Positions 26,633 through 35,560 are shown, numbered from the stretch's first letter. The stretch is 64,000 bases of DNA from Pontibacter flavimaris (GCF_001907195.1 NZ_LVWA01000004.1:310001-374000), one strand, 5' to 3'. Notes: generated by a model not told the origin, from the letters alone. Numbers and translations: made by a program.

Positions 26633-27856
26633 ATGAACGTACCTTTTCTCATAGCGAAGCGATATTTTTTCTCCAGGAAGAAGAGGAACATCATCAGTAT
26701 TATCTCCAATATTGCCATGATTGGGGTGGCTGTGGGTTCGGCGGCGCTCATTATCGTGCTGTCGGTGTTCAACGGCCTGGAGGACCTGATCCGGGAGATC
26801 TACTCCAGCTTTGACCCGGACCTGAAGGTTACGGCCGCAGAAGGCAAATCCTTTGAGACGGACACGGAGTTCATGAACCGCATCCGCAACACGCCGGGAG
26901 TGGCCGTGGTGTCGGAGGTGATAGAGGACAATGCCCTGCTGCGCTACAACGAGCGCCAGATGGTGGTGAAGGTGAAGGGCGTGAGCGAGAACTTCTTTGA
27001 GCAGAACGAGATCGGCGCCTCGGTGGTGGAGGGCTCCAGCGATCTATACTTTAACAAGACCTACCGCGCCCTGGTGGGCCGCGGCGTGCAGTACCAACTC
27101 TCTATCCGGCCGGGCAACCAGTTTGTGCCGATGCAGTTCCTCTACCCGCGCAATGTCAAGTTCAACCCGCTTAACCCGGAGGGCTCCTTCAACAGCCTCA
27201 ACATTCTGCCGGGGGGCATTTTCGCCATCGAGCGCCAGTACGACGATGCCTACGTGTTTGTGCCCCTCAACTTCGCCGAAGAACTGTTGGATTATGGCCG
27301 TCGCCGCACCGCCCTGGAGATAAAGGTGGCCGAGGGCACCCAAATAGATCAGGTGAAGCGCGAGTTGCAGCAGCTGCTGGGCGAGGGCTTTAAGGTGCAG
27401 AACTCGGATGAGCAGCACACCAGCCTGCTGCGCGCCGTGAAGGTGGAGAAGCTGTTTGTCTTCATCACCTTTGCATTTATACTTGGCATCGCCTCCCTCA
27501 ACATCTTCTTCTCCCTCTCCATGCTCGTCATCGACAAGAAGAAGGACATTGCCATACTTGCCTCCATGGGTGCCACGGCCAAAACCATCCGTAACATTTT
27601 CCTGCTGGAGGGGGCGCTGGTGGCCTTTATCGGGGCTGCTTACGGCCTTACCATCGGCATGCTGATCGGCAACCTGCAGCAAACGTTCGGGCTGGTAAGT
27701 ATGGGCATGGCCACCTCGGTGGTGGAGGCGTACCCGGTTAAGATGGAGGTGGCGGACTTTGTCTTTACCGGCCTGGCGATCATCGTCATCACGCTGCTGG
27801 TATCCATCCGTCCGGCCAATAAGGCCGCGGCCATGTCTGTTACCGATAACATTTAG
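26633..27856 (+). CDS. ABC transporter permease, LolC/LolE (FtsX) family
   Basis: This 407-residue inner-membrane permease resembles LolC/LolE, which extract lipoproteins for transfer to the outer membrane. The N-terminus has the family start FLIAKRYFFSRKKRNIISIISNIAMIGVAVGSAALIIVLSVFNGLE, split here only by the quoted text. After a MacB-like periplasmic domain (about 60-270) come three helices of the FtsX domain, with ASLNIFFSLSMLVIDKKKDIAILASMGA. The ATP-binding partner is not adjacent. The ATG at 26633 is preceded by an AACGA-rich AT leader similar to the one before the gene at 36834. Confidence 0.9.
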   Translation: MNVPFLIAKRYFFSRKKRNIISIISNIAMIGVAVGSAALIIVLSVFNGLEDLIREIYSSFDPDLKVTAAEGKSFETDTEFMNRIRNTPGVAVVSEVIEDNALLRYNERQMVVKVKGVSENFFEQNEIGASVVEGSSDLYFNKTYRALVGRGVQYQLSIRPGNQFVPMQFLYPRNVKFNPLNPEGSFNSLNILPGGIFAIERQYDDAYVFVPLNFAEELLDYGRRRTALEIKVAEGTQIDQVKRELQQLLGEGFKVQNSDEQHTSLLRAVKVEKLFVFITFAFILGIASLNIFFSLSMLVIDKKKDIAILASMGATAKTIRNIFLLEGALVAFIGAAYGLTIGMLIGNLQQTFGLVSMGMATSVVEAYPVKMEVADFVFTGLAIIVITLLVSIRPANKAAAMSVTDNI

Positions 27857-27996
27857 CTCCCCTCCCTCCCACAGTACAATTCCTGTATTTCGGAAACATC
27901 CGAGGCGCGTGCCTGTTTCTGCATAAAATTTAGCCGGTCTTACCAAAGTACAAGCCAAACCACCTGTTTCTGATAGGAAATGAGCGGTTTTTTGGC

Positions 27997-28004
27997 TAAA
28001 TTTG
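27997..28004 (+). promoter_or_regulatory. -7 box of the Snf2 helicase gene
   Basis: TAAATTTG is an exact TAnnTTTG match, 21 nt before the ATG at 28026. No clear TTG is seen at the -33 position. Confidence 0.5.
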
Positions 28005-28025
28005 AAGTCCAAAAATGTCTTCGGC

Positions 28026-30950
28026 ATGAATGTTTATACCACGCAGCCTTTTCAGGTAGTCTATTCGCTCTTCGAGCACGAATACCTGGGTTACCTGTTT
28101 GAGTCGTATGTGGTACAGGTAAACTCCAAAGGGCAACTCACCCTGCAGCACCAGAACATCTCGGCAAAGAACGCCGACGAGTTCAGGGCCCGCCTTGACG
28201 CGGATGACTTTAAGCTCATCGCCATGATGGACCAGATACAGCAGGACGCTGTACTGAGGAAGTTCTCGCCGAAGAAGAAGCTCTCCGCCGCCGATTTCTT
28301 CCTGAAGGTATATGACCCCGAGAGGGGCGACAAGGCGCTGCAGGAGGCCATCAGCAGGCACATGCAAACCCAGATGGGCAAGATACTGGAGCTGCTGCGC
28401 AACGGCAAAACGACCTTCATTATGGGCAAGGACGGGGACCCTACCTGGCGGCAGATACACATCGCCCCGGAGCGGGCCACGGTGCTGTTTCATTTCAGGC
28501 GCAATGCCGACAATACCCACTATTTCCCGACGGTGAAGTATGCCGGACAGAAGCTCGAGTTTCAGTATAAGAATGCAACCCTGATCTGCCACACGCCTGC
28601 CTGGCTGCTGCTGAATGACCAGGTATACAGCTTTGAGAAGAACGTGGACGGCAAGAAGCTGCAGCCCTTCCTCAACAAGAAGTTCATTGTGGTGCCCCGC
28701 TCGGTGGAAGAGAACTACTACAGCAAGTTTGTGGCCCCGCTGGTGGAGCAGTTCGACGTACACGCCAAAGGCTTTGATATCCGGGACGAGAAGTATGTGC
28801 CCAGCCCATACCTTACCTTCTCGGAGATAGCCGCCACCGAGGCGCCCGCCACCGTGGCCGGCAGGGACGAGGCCGCAGCCCAGGAGAAGGGCCGGATCCT
28901 CTTCGACCTCTCGTTCAAGTATGGCGATTACATGGTGGAGACGCGTGAGGCCAAGCGCATCAGCGTGAGCATGGAGAAAACCCCGGACTCCTACGTTTTC
29001 CATAAACTGATACGGGATGTGAGCACCGAGAAGAAGTTTCTGAAGGAACTGGGCAAACGCTCCCTGGAGGTAAAGAACGGCCACGCGGTGCTGGAGAAGA
29101 GCGAGGCGTTCTCGTGGCTGAACAGCAACCTGCAGGGGCTGGAGGAGATAGGCTTCACCGTGCAGCAGAGCCAACGGGACGGGAAGAACTACTTTATCGG
29201 CGATATTACGCTGGATGTAGGCATCACGGAGAAAAACGACTGGTTTGACATTTATGGTACCGTGCGCTTCGGCGAGTTTGAGGTCCCGTTTATCAGGCTC
29301 AAAAACAACATCCTCACCCGGAACAGCGAGTTTATACTTCCCAACGGGCAGGTGGCCATTATCCCGGAGGAGTGGTTTACGCAGTACATAGAACTGTTTG
29401 CCTTTGCCGAGGGCGAGGAGCACCTGACGCTGCGCAGGCACCACATGGCGTTGGTAAACGATTTGCAGAATGGCAACCTGGCCACCGTAACCATGAGCCG
29501 CAGGCTGGAGAAGCTGCGCGGGTTCGAAACGATAGAGGATCAGCCCATGCCGGCCGGCTTCAGGGGCGAGCTGCGCCCTTACCAGAAGGCTGGCTACAAC
29601 TGGCTCCACTTTGTGCAGAACTATAAGTTCGGCGGCTGCCTGGCCGACGACATGGGCCTGGGCAAAACCGTGCAGACGCTGGCCATGCTGCAGCACCGCA
29701 AGGAGAATGGGGCCGAAAGCGCGACGCTGCTGGTGATGCCCACCTCGCTGGTGTACAACTGGATGAACGAGGCCCAGAAGTTCACGCCGAGCCTGCGCAT
29801 CCTCAACTACACCGGCACCTACCGCGAGAAGAACGTAGAGCTTTTCTCGGAGTACGACGTGGTCCTGACCTCCTACGGCATCGTGCGCCTGGACGCGGAG
29901 CTGCTTAAAACGTATTATTTCGATTATATCATACTGGATGAGTCGCAGGCCATTAAAAACCCCGACTCCAACACCTCGCGCTCGGTCCGGGAGCTCAAGT
30001 CGCGGCACCGGCTCATACTTACGGGCACGCCTGTGGAGAACAGCACCATGGACCTGTGGGCGCAGATGTCGTTCATAAACCCGGGGCTGCTGGGCTCCCA
30101 GCATTTCTTCCGCAACGAGTTCCTCAAGCCGATCGAGAAGGAGAAGGACGAGCAGAAAACGCGCCGCCTGCACGCGCTCATCAAGCCGTTCATACTTCGC
30201 AGGCACAAGTCGCAGGTGGCCAAGGAGCTGCCTGAGAAGATAGAGAACACCACCTTCTGCAAGATGACGGAGGAGCAGGAGCACGCCTACGAGGAAACAA
30301 AGTCCTACTACCGCAACAAGATCCTAACGAACCTGGAGGAGAACGGGCCGGGCAACACCCAGTTCATGCTCCTGCAGGGCCTCACCAAGCTGCGCCAGAT
30401 CGCCAACCACCCCCTGATGACGGACCCGGGCTACGAAGGCAGCTCCGGCAAGCTGAAGGAGGTGGTCCATAAGACTACCGATGTGGTGAGCAAGGGGCAC
30501 AAGGTGTTAATATTCAGCCAGTTTGTGAAGCATTTGGAGATCATCAAAAGGTCTCTGGACAAGCGGGAGATAAAGTATACGTACCTGGACGGCAACACCA
30601 AGAACCGCCACGAGCAGGTGGAGCGCTTCCAACAGGATGAGAGCATACAGGTGTTCCTGATCTCGCTGAAGGCCGGCGGCGTGGGCCTGAACCTGACCGC
30701 CGCCGACTACGTGTTTATACTTGACCCCTGGTGGAACCCCGCCGTGGAGGCGCAGGCCATAGACCGTGCGCACCGCATCGGGCAGCAGAACACGGTGTTC
30801 ACCTATAAGTTCATCACCAAGGATACCGTGGAGGAGAAGATACTGGCACTGCAGAACCGCAAGATCCGGCTCGTTACCGACCTCATCAGTACCGACGAGA
30901 CTGTGATCAAGAGCCTCACCAAAGAGGACATCGACAACCTGTTAAGCTAA
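28026..30950 (+). CDS. Swi2/Snf2-family DEAD-like helicase/translocase
   Basis: A 974-residue SF2 ATPase of the Swi2/Snf2 class (bacterial RapA/HepA-like relatives). These translocate on double-stranded DNA and remodel protein-DNA complexes. The Walker A motif is CLADDMGLGKT (K547), motif II is LDESQAIKN, motif III is LILTGTPVENS, and the C-terminal helicase lobe has VLIFSQFVKHLE, GGVGLNLTAADYVFILDPWWNPA and the motif VI stretch QAIDRAHRIGQ. The first 500 residues form an N-terminal region without a recognised zinc or SWIM motif. The start is the ATG at 28026, 21 nt after a -7 box. The long open frame on the opposite strand is a shadow. Confidence 0.95.
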   Translation: MNVYTTQPFQVVYSLFEHEYLGYLFESYVVQVNSKGQLTLQHQNISAKNADEFRARLDADDFKLIAMMDQIQQDAVLRKFSPKKKLSAADFFLKVYDPERGDKALQEAISRHMQTQMGKILELLRNGKTTFIMGKDGDPTWRQIHIAPERATVLFHFRRNADNTHYFPTVKYAGQKLEFQYKNATLICHTPAWLLLNDQVYSFEKNVDGKKLQPFLNKKFIVVPRSVEENYYSKFVAPLVEQFDVHAKGFDIRDEKYVPSPYLTFSEIAATEAPATVAGRDEAAAQEKGRILFDLSFKYGDYMVETREAKRISVSMEKTPDSYVFHKLIRDVSTEKKFLKELGKRSLEVKNGHAVLEKSEAFSWLNSNLQGLEEIGFTVQQSQRDGKNYFIGDITLDVGITEKNDWFDIYGTVRFGEFEVPFIRLKNNILTRNSEFILPNGQVAIIPEEWFTQYIELFAFAEGEEHLTLRRHHMALVNDLQNGNLATVTMSRRLEKLRGFETIEDQPMPAGFRGELRPYQKAGYNWLHFVQNYKFGGCLADDMGLGKTVQTLAMLQHRKENGAESATLLVMPTSLVYNWMNEAQKFTPSLRILNYTGTYREKNVELFSEYDVVLTSYGIVRLDAELLKTYYFDYIILDESQAIKNPDSNTSRSVRELKSRHRLILTGTPVENSTMDLWAQMSFINPGLLGSQHFFRNEFLKPIEKEKDEQKTRRLHALIKPFILRRHKSQVAKELPEKIENTTFCKMTEEQEHAYEETKSYYRNKILTNLEENGPGNTQFMLLQGLTKLRQIANHPLMTDPGYEGSSGKLKEVVHKTTDVVSKGHKVLIFSQFVKHLEIIKRSLDKREIKYTYLDGNTKNRHEQVERFQQDESIQVFLISLKAGGVGLNLTAADYVFILDPWWNPAVEAQAIDRAHRIGQQNTVFTYKFITKDTVEEKILALQNRKIRLVTDLISTDETVIKSLTKEDIDNLLS

Positions 30951-31003
30951 GTTGTTGGATGGCTGAATGGTTAGTTTGTTGTTCAGCAGAAAGTATAAAG
31001 TAT

Positions 31004-31043
31004 AAAATGGCCGCTGCAAGTATACATGTAGCGGCCATTTTAT
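31004..31043 (+). terminator. Terminator after the Snf2 helicase
   Basis: AAAATGGCCGC (31004-31014) pairs with GCGGCCATTTT (31031-31041). It lies about 55 nt after the stop. The loop contains an AAGTATA copy. Confidence 0.8.
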
Positions 31044-31180
31044 TGCCGGAAGTATAACTTTAATGTCCGGGGGAGGTTTTAAGTAGTAAGTAAGAAAACT
31101 CTCCTCCTTGGTTAAGGAGGGAGGGGTGGTTTGACCTGGCACTGCAAAAGCCAGCAATTTAACAATTCAACAATTAACCC

Positions 31181-31621
31181 ATGCAGCTCCACCTCAGCAC
31201 CTACGTCAGCCAGAATTACCTGCAGGTCTTTAATGCCTTTGATGAGCAGCTGTTCTGGAAGCTGTCGCCGACTTACCCTAAGCTAAAGCTGCTGCGCTTC
31301 GATGGCTCCGAGCCCGGCGATGTGGTGGAGGTGGAGCTGCAGACAGGCATCAAATCCTTCCGCTGGACCAGCCTGATCACCGAGAGAAGTATAACCGAAA
31401 CCGAGGCGTACTTTGTAGACCAGGGCCAGGAACTGCCGCCGCCGCTAAAAGTATGGCACCACAAGCACCTGGTTTCCAAAAACGGCAGCGGCGCCGTGAT
31501 CCACGACATCATCACCTACAGCACCGGCTTCAAACCGCTGGATTTGCTGCTCTACCCGCTCATCAAGGTGCAATTCGGGATGCGGAAGCCGGTTTACCAG
31601 CGGGAGTTCGGGAAAGTATAA
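31181..31621 (+). CDS. SRPBCC-like ligand-binding protein
   Basis: The 146-residue cytosolic protein has the size and pattern of START/SRPBCC (Bet v1-like) proteins of Bacteroidota: an N-terminal MQLHLSTYVSQNYLQVFNAF-type segment, alternating beta strands (GDVVEVELQTG, SFRWTSLITE), HHKHLVSKNGSGAVIHD, and a C-terminal helix (DLLLYPLIKVQF). Such proteins often sit next to carotenoid genes; here the CrtD-like desaturase begins 60 nt downstream. A role in carotenoid handling is inferred from that context only. It contains AAGTATA at 31387, encoding Ser-Ile with AGT-ATA. Confidence 0.7.
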   Translation: MQLHLSTYVSQNYLQVFNAFDEQLFWKLSPTYPKLKLLRFDGSEPGDVVEVELQTGIKSFRWTSLITERSITETEAYFVDQGQELPPPLKVWHHKHLVSKNGSGAVIHDIITYSTGFKPLDLLLYPLIKVQFGMRKPVYQREFGKV

Positions 31622-31681
31622 AAACCTTTCCCCCACCCCATCAGTTTACTGCACAAAAAGTATAAAACCGTATAGCAAAGT

Positions 31682-33184
31682 ATGAGGAAGGCAGCCATCA
31701 TCGGGGCGGGAATCGGGGGCATTGCCACAGCCGTGCGCCTGGCCGTGAAAGGCTACGGGGTCACGGTGCTGGAGGCCAACCCTACGTTTGGCGGCAAGAT
31801 GCAGGAGTTCTGGCTGGGCAAGTATAGGTTCGATGCCGGTCCCTCGCTGTTCACGCTGCCGCACCTGGTGGATGAGCTGTTCACGCTGGCTGGCCGCACC
31901 CCCTCCGACTACTTCCGCTACAGCCGCCTCGACCCGATCACGCACTACTTCTGGCCTGACGGCAGCCACGTAAAAGCCTGGGCCGACGCCGATAAGTTTG
32001 CAGGGGAGGCCGAGCGGCAACTGGGGGTGCCAGGGCAGGCGGTGCGGGAGGCGCTGCAGAAAAGCGCGCGCCTCTACCGGGGCACCGCCGGCACGTTCCT
32101 GCAGAAGTCGCTGCACCGACTCGATACCTACCTGAGCCCCGACGTGCTGAAGGCGCTTGGCTGCCTCTCCGACCTCGGCCTGACCACCACCATGCATCAG
32201 GAAAATACCCGCCAGTTCTCCGACTCGCGCTTTGTGCAGTTGCTCGACAGGTTTGCCACCTACAACGGCTCCGACCCGTACCAGGCGCCCGGCACGCTCA
32301 ACATCATCCCGCACCTGGAGCACAACATCGGCGCCTTTTACCCGGGGGGGGGCATGTATAGTATAGCCGCGAGCCTGGTGAAGCTGGCGGAGGAACTAGG
32401 GGTAGCATTCAAGTATAACGAACCCGTAAAACAGATCTTAACCTCAGGTAAACGTATAACCGGCGTAGAAACCAGCCATGCAACGTATAAAGCCGATGTG
32501 GTGGTGAGCAACATGGATGTGGTGCCCACGTACCGCCGGCTCCTGCCCCACCAGAAAGCGCCGGAGCAAACGCTGCAACAGCCACGCTCCAGCTCGGCGC
32601 TCATCTTCTACTGGGGCATTAAAAAGGAGTTTGAGCAGCTGCACGTGCACAACATCTTCTTCAGCCAGGACTATAAAGCCGAGTTCGAGCACATCTTCAA
32701 GTATAAAACCGTTAGCCCCGACCCTACCGTGTACCTCAACATCACCTCCAAAGCCGACCCGCAGGATGCGCCTGCCGGCGGCGAGAACTGGTTTGTGATG
32801 GTGAATGTGCCCCATAACCAGGGGCAGGACTGGCAGCAGCTAACCACAGACACCCGGCAGGCGGTGCTGCAGAAACTGAGCAAAATGCTGGGCACCAATA
32901 TAGAATCGCTGATAGAGCAGGAGCAGGTGCTGGACCCACTGCTGATCGAAAGCCGCACCTCCTCGTTTGGCGGGGCCTTGTACGGCAGCAGCTCCAACAA
33001 CCGCATGGCTGCCTTCCTGCGCCACCCTAACTTCAGCTCCAAACTAAAAGGATTATACTTTTGCGGCGGCAGTGTGCATCCCGGCGGCGGCATTCCGTTG
33101 TGCCTGCTCTCTGCCAAGATCGTGGGCGAGTTGGTGCCTGCCGTTGCCCCCTCACCTGCTAAACCACATCAACCCCATGCCTGA
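31682..33184 (+). CDS. CrtI/CrtD-family carotenoid desaturase
   Basis: A 500-residue FAD-dependent desaturase of the phytoene desaturase family. The N-terminal FAD fold is IGAGIGGIATAVRLAVKGY with VLEANPTFGGKM. The FDAGPSLFTLPHLVDELF segment and the C-terminal CGGSVHPGGGIPLCLLSAKI are strong family marks. Together with the CruF-type hydratase that overlaps its end, the best reading is a 1-hydroxycarotenoid 3,4-desaturase (CrtD) rather than phytoene desaturase itself, in a route to pink or red monocyclic carotenoids. No crtB or crtY is in the window. The last 8 nt overlap the next gene. Confidence 0.85.
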   Translation: MRKAAIIGAGIGGIATAVRLAVKGYGVTVLEANPTFGGKMQEFWLGKYRFDAGPSLFTLPHLVDELFTLAGRTPSDYFRYSRLDPITHYFWPDGSHVKAWADADKFAGEAERQLGVPGQAVREALQKSARLYRGTAGTFLQKSLHRLDTYLSPDVLKALGCLSDLGLTTTMHQENTRQFSDSRFVQLLDRFATYNGSDPYQAPGTLNIIPHLEHNIGAFYPGGGMYSIAASLVKLAEELGVAFKYNEPVKQILTSGKRITGVETSHATYKADVVVSNMDVVPTYRRLLPHQKAPEQTLQQPRSSSALIFYWGIKKEFEQLHVHNIFFSQDYKAEFEHIFKYKTVSPDPTVYLNITSKADPQDAPAGGENWFVMVNVPHNQGQDWQQLTTDTRQAVLQKLSKMLGTNIESLIEQEQVLDPLLIESRTSSFGGALYGSSSNNRMAAFLRHPNFSSKLKGLYFCGGSVHPGGGIPLCLLSAKIVGELVPAVAPSPAKPHQPHA

Positions 33185-33857
33185 CACCACGACTGCACCT
33201 ACAACAGCACCCGTTGCCGCCAAGTATAAAAAGTATGCGTTGCCGCTTGCTGTGGCTATACTTGTCATTTTTCATGCGGTGGGGTTCTGGGGGCTGCTGT
33301 TCAGCGGGAGGCCGACGTATTTCCAGAACCTCACGCCCATGAACCTGCTGCTCACCAACACGCTGCTCTTTGCCTTCCACCGCCGCTGGAACGCCGCATT
33401 TATACTTTTTGCCGTGGTGGTGTGGGCCGTGGGCTTCTTCTCGGAGGTGCTGGGCGTGCACACCGGCCTGCTGTTCGGGGAATATACGTACGGTGCGGCG
33501 ATGGGCCTTAAAGTATGGGAGGTGCCCCTGCTGATTGGTCTGAACTGGCTGATGCTGGTCTACAGCACCGGGCACATCAGCAACTACACGCGGCTGCCGT
33601 GGTGGGCAAAAGCCCTGCTAGGCACGCTGCTCATGCTGCTGCTTGATTTTTTTATTGAGCCGGTGGCCATGCGCTTCGACTTCTGGGACTGGCAGGGCGG
33701 GCAGATACCGCTGAGCAACTTCGTAGGCTGGTTTTTGGTGGCGCTGGGGCTGCAGGTATACTTCCAGCGGGCAGCCATCTACAAGAAAAACCGGCTGGCC
33801 CCTTTCGTGTACCTGGTGCAGCTGCTCTTTTTTATGGGTATTTTCTTACTGCTGTAA
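33177..33857 (+). CDS. cruF: CruF-type carotenoid 1,2-hydratase
   Basis: A 226-residue membrane protein of the carotenoid biosynthesis family (DUF422), whose CruF members hydrate the psi end of carotenoids. Six to seven hydrophobic helices are visible. Signature stretches are GFFSEVLGVHTGLLFGEYTYG, PLLIGLNWLMLVYSTG and LLDFFIEPVAMRFDFWDW, with acidic residues in the membrane as expected. The ATG at 33177 overlaps the desaturase stop by 8 nt, so the two are translated together. The pair would convert a gamma-carotene-type precursor to a 1-hydroxy-3,4-didehydro end group; this step order is inference. Confidence 0.85.
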   Translation: MPDTTTAPTTAPVAAKYKKYALPLAVAILVIFHAVGFWGLLFSGRPTYFQNLTPMNLLLTNTLLFAFHRRWNAAFILFAVVVWAVGFFSEVLGVHTGLLFGEYTYGAAMGLKVWEVPLLIGLNWLMLVYSTGHISNYTRLPWWAKALLGTLLMLLLDFFIEPVAMRFDFWDWQGGQIPLSNFVGWFLVALGLQVYFQRAAIYKKNRLAPFVYLVQLLFFMGIFLLL

Positions 33858-33890
33858 TTTTCTGTTTCCCATGATAGAAAAAAAAATATG

Positions 33891-33898
33891 TACCTTTG
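33891..33898 (+). promoter_or_regulatory. Possible -7 box of the TetR gene
   Basis: TACCTTTG matches TAnnTTTG exactly, with TTTC 22 nt upstream as a weak -33 element. It would give a leader of about 90 nt before the ATG at 33996. Confidence 0.4.
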
Positions 33899-33995
33899 GA
33901 AAAGGGTAACCTGTGTTAAAGACACCTTTACCAAAAGAAAAGGTCATCAGAAAACAGGCTATGCTATTGCTGCGGGATAGGGTATTTTTACATAC

Positions 33996-34607
33996 ATGGG
34001 TATACCAGAAACGATTTTAGGCCAGCTAGTACAGGTGTTCAAGAGTGAGGGGATAGAGCGCCATACGGAAGAGGAGCTAATGGAGCGCCTGGGGATACAG
34101 CAGAGCGACTACAACGCCCTGTTCTCCGGCAAAGCCGACATGGTGCGGCAGGTGGTGCAACACGACCTGTACCTGGGCGAGCAGCGCGACCAGGAGCTGT
34201 TGCAAAGTGCCAGGAACCCGGTGGAGGAGATCATCCTGTTGCTGCTGCACGGCATCAAGGAGCTGCAGGCAATCAGCCCGGCCTATATCTACGACATGCA
34301 GCAGTACCACCCGCAGGTATGGCAGTTGTGCCTGGACCACCTCAACTCCTATAACCACGACCTGAATTTCGGGGTGCTAAACAAAGGAGTGGTGCAGGGA
34401 TACTTCCGCAAGGACATCAACCTGCAGCTGGTTACCAAGATCATCCTGGAGCAGTTTAACCTCATCATCAACCCGCACGTTTTCCCGCCAGACCGCTACG
34501 ACATGGGCGAGGTTTTCCGGAGCATCTACCTATACTATGTACGCGGCCTCTGCACCGACAAAGGCAGCCGGTTGGCAGAGGAATACTTCTCGAAGAACAA
34601 TATTTAG
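33996..34607 (+). CDS. TetR/AcrR-family transcriptional regulator
   Basis: The 203-residue protein has a TetR-like helix-turn-helix region in the first 50 residues (ILGQLVQVFKSEGIERHTEEELMERLGIQQSDYNALFSGKADMVRQV, here described by its ends) with the usual pattern of a last recognition helix ending in a FSGKADMV stretch. The remainder is helical (ligand and dimer domain), with YIYDMQQYHPQVW and a C-terminal YLYYVRGLCTDKG as seen in Bacteroidota TetR proteins. It lies 138 nt after cruF on the same strand and has its own likely promoter. Control of the carotenoid genes is possible but not shown. Confidence 0.8.
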   Translation: MGIPETILGQLVQVFKSEGIERHTEEELMERLGIQQSDYNALFSGKADMVRQVVQHDLYLGEQRDQELLQSARNPVEEIILLLLHGIKELQAISPAYIYDMQQYHPQVWQLCLDHLNSYNHDLNFGVLNKGVVQGYFRKDINLQLVTKIILEQFNLIINPHVFPPDRYDMGEVFRSIYLYYVRGLCTDKGSRLAEEYFSKNNI

Positions 34608-34624
34608 GAAGCCATCACAACGTA

Positions 34625-34671
34625 AAAAGCGCTGCGGCCAAGATTTTATACGTTGGCCGCAGCGCTTTTAA
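34625..34671. terminator. Terminator between the TetR gene and the DUF6952 gene
   Basis: A perfect 16-bp stem (34625-34640 with 34654-34669) has A-run and T-run edges, so it can act in both directions. Confidence 0.88.
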
Positions 34672-34688
34672 GCTATAGTAATTTGCCC

Positions 34689-34931
34689 TTAGCTGATGGA
34701 AACGCGCACCTTCTGCGTGTAGGAGCGCAGGGCGGTTTTAAAGTCGGTGCCGTTGTCCTCCATGTCGTTCAGAATCCAGACGGCGGCCAGCACGTGCGTC
34801 AGCTGCTCGCCCTCATCGTCGCCCCCCACCTCAATGGCGGGCTGCTGCTCGTCCACAATCGCGGCCTCCGCGGCCATCAACTCGTCCAGGTTATGGTTCT
34901 CAACCAGTTTCTTTATCGCAGGTATCTTCAT
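34689..34931 (-). CDS. DUF6952-like small protein
   Basis: An 80-residue protein: MKIPAIKKLVENHNLDEL, then AAEAAIVDEQQPAIEVGGDDEGEQLTHVLAA and WILNDMEDNG, which resembles the small DUF6952 family of Bacteroidota. These genes recur directly downstream of a thioredoxin gene, as here (7 nt after the thioredoxin stop). No cysteines, signal peptide or membrane segments are present. The function is unknown; the fixed linkage suggests a role tied to the thioredoxin-peroxiredoxin system. Confidence 0.75.
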   Translation of the reverse strand: MKIPAIKKLVENHNLDELMAAEAAIVDEQQPAIEVGGDDEGEQLTHVLAAVWILNDMEDNGTDFKTALRSYTQKVRVSIS

Positions 34932-34938
34932 GGTATGG

Positions 34939-35259
34939 TTAGGCGTCTAGTTTATGGATCAGTTCACGAACGGCTTCCTCCTTGCTGGCAGCCACAGAGT
35001 CTACCAGCTGGCCATTTTTAAAGATGGCGAAAGTGGGCAGGTTGTTCACGTTGGCCAGCTTGCGCGCTTCCGGGCTGGTCTCGGCGTTCACATCCACAAA
35101 AGCCACGTTGGCAAATGCCTCGTCGTCGGACATACGCTTGAACTTAGGCGAGAACAGGCGGCAGCTGCCACACCAGTCGGCGTAGTATTTCACCACCACT
35201 TTCTGGTTTGCGTTCAGTACTTCGTTAAAATCGTTGTCAGTTGCTACTATAACAGCCAT
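34939..35259 (-). CDS. Thioredoxin family protein with WCGSC active site
   Basis: The 106-residue cytosolic thioredoxin-fold protein has the active site YADWCGSCRLFSPKF (C30 and C33), where the usual Pro of WCGPC is replaced by Ser. This replacement tends to raise redox potential and lower reductase strength in studied thioredoxins. The cis-Pro loop VNNLPTFAIFKNGQ is intact. The gene has a good Bacteroidota promoter upstream and is followed after 7 nt by the DUF6952-like gene, giving a two-gene operon. It is probably a specialised partner of a peroxiredoxin rather than the main thioredoxin; this is an inference. Confidence 0.93.
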   Translation of the reverse strand: MAVIVATDNDFNEVLNANQKVVVKYYADWCGSCRLFSPKFKRMSDDEAFANVAFVDVNAETSPEARKLANVNNLPTFAIFKNGQLVDSVAASKEEAVRELIHKLDA

Positions 35260-35312
35260 ATTGCTTCTTTTTTGAGTTACGTAAAATGGTTCTATCCCTT
35301 TATAACCAATGT

Positions 35313-35345
35313 CAAAAGTAAATGTTTCGGCCGGAAGTATGGCAA
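35313..35345 (-). promoter_or_regulatory. Promoter of the thioredoxin-DUF6952 operon
   Basis: On the minus strand TTG (35345-35343), a 22-nt spacer, then TACTTTTG (35320-35313), an exact TAnnTTTG. The leader to the ATG at 35259 would be about 45 nt. Confidence 0.7.
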
Positions 35346-35529
35346 TAGTTTAGATAGATTTAATTTATCCGTTTATAGACAGAGGCTATAACGTTGTTTC
35401 CCCGCGCATCCTCCCCTTCCTCCTGAAACTATACCCGCGGCTTTAAAGTTATAGCTTAGAGTATAGTATGGCGATAAAATTATACTTAAAGCGGTAACGG
35501 AGGATAATAAAACCTACGGCCCAATTTTG

Positions 35530-35537
35530 TATCTTTG
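35530..35537 (+). promoter_or_regulatory. -7 box of prfA
   Basis: TATCTTTG is an exact TAnnTTTG match, 23 nt before the prfA ATG. No TTG lies at the expected -33 position. Confidence 0.5.
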
Positions 35538-35560
35538 CAGCCTAAAACCAGGAAAGTACG

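Noticed and set aside
27996-30284. 762-codon open frame antisense to the Snf2 helicase
   Set aside because: It is the shadow of a real gene: the plus-strand frame has complete helicase motifs, and the antisense protein is rich in Leu, His, Arg and Gly with no recognisable domain.
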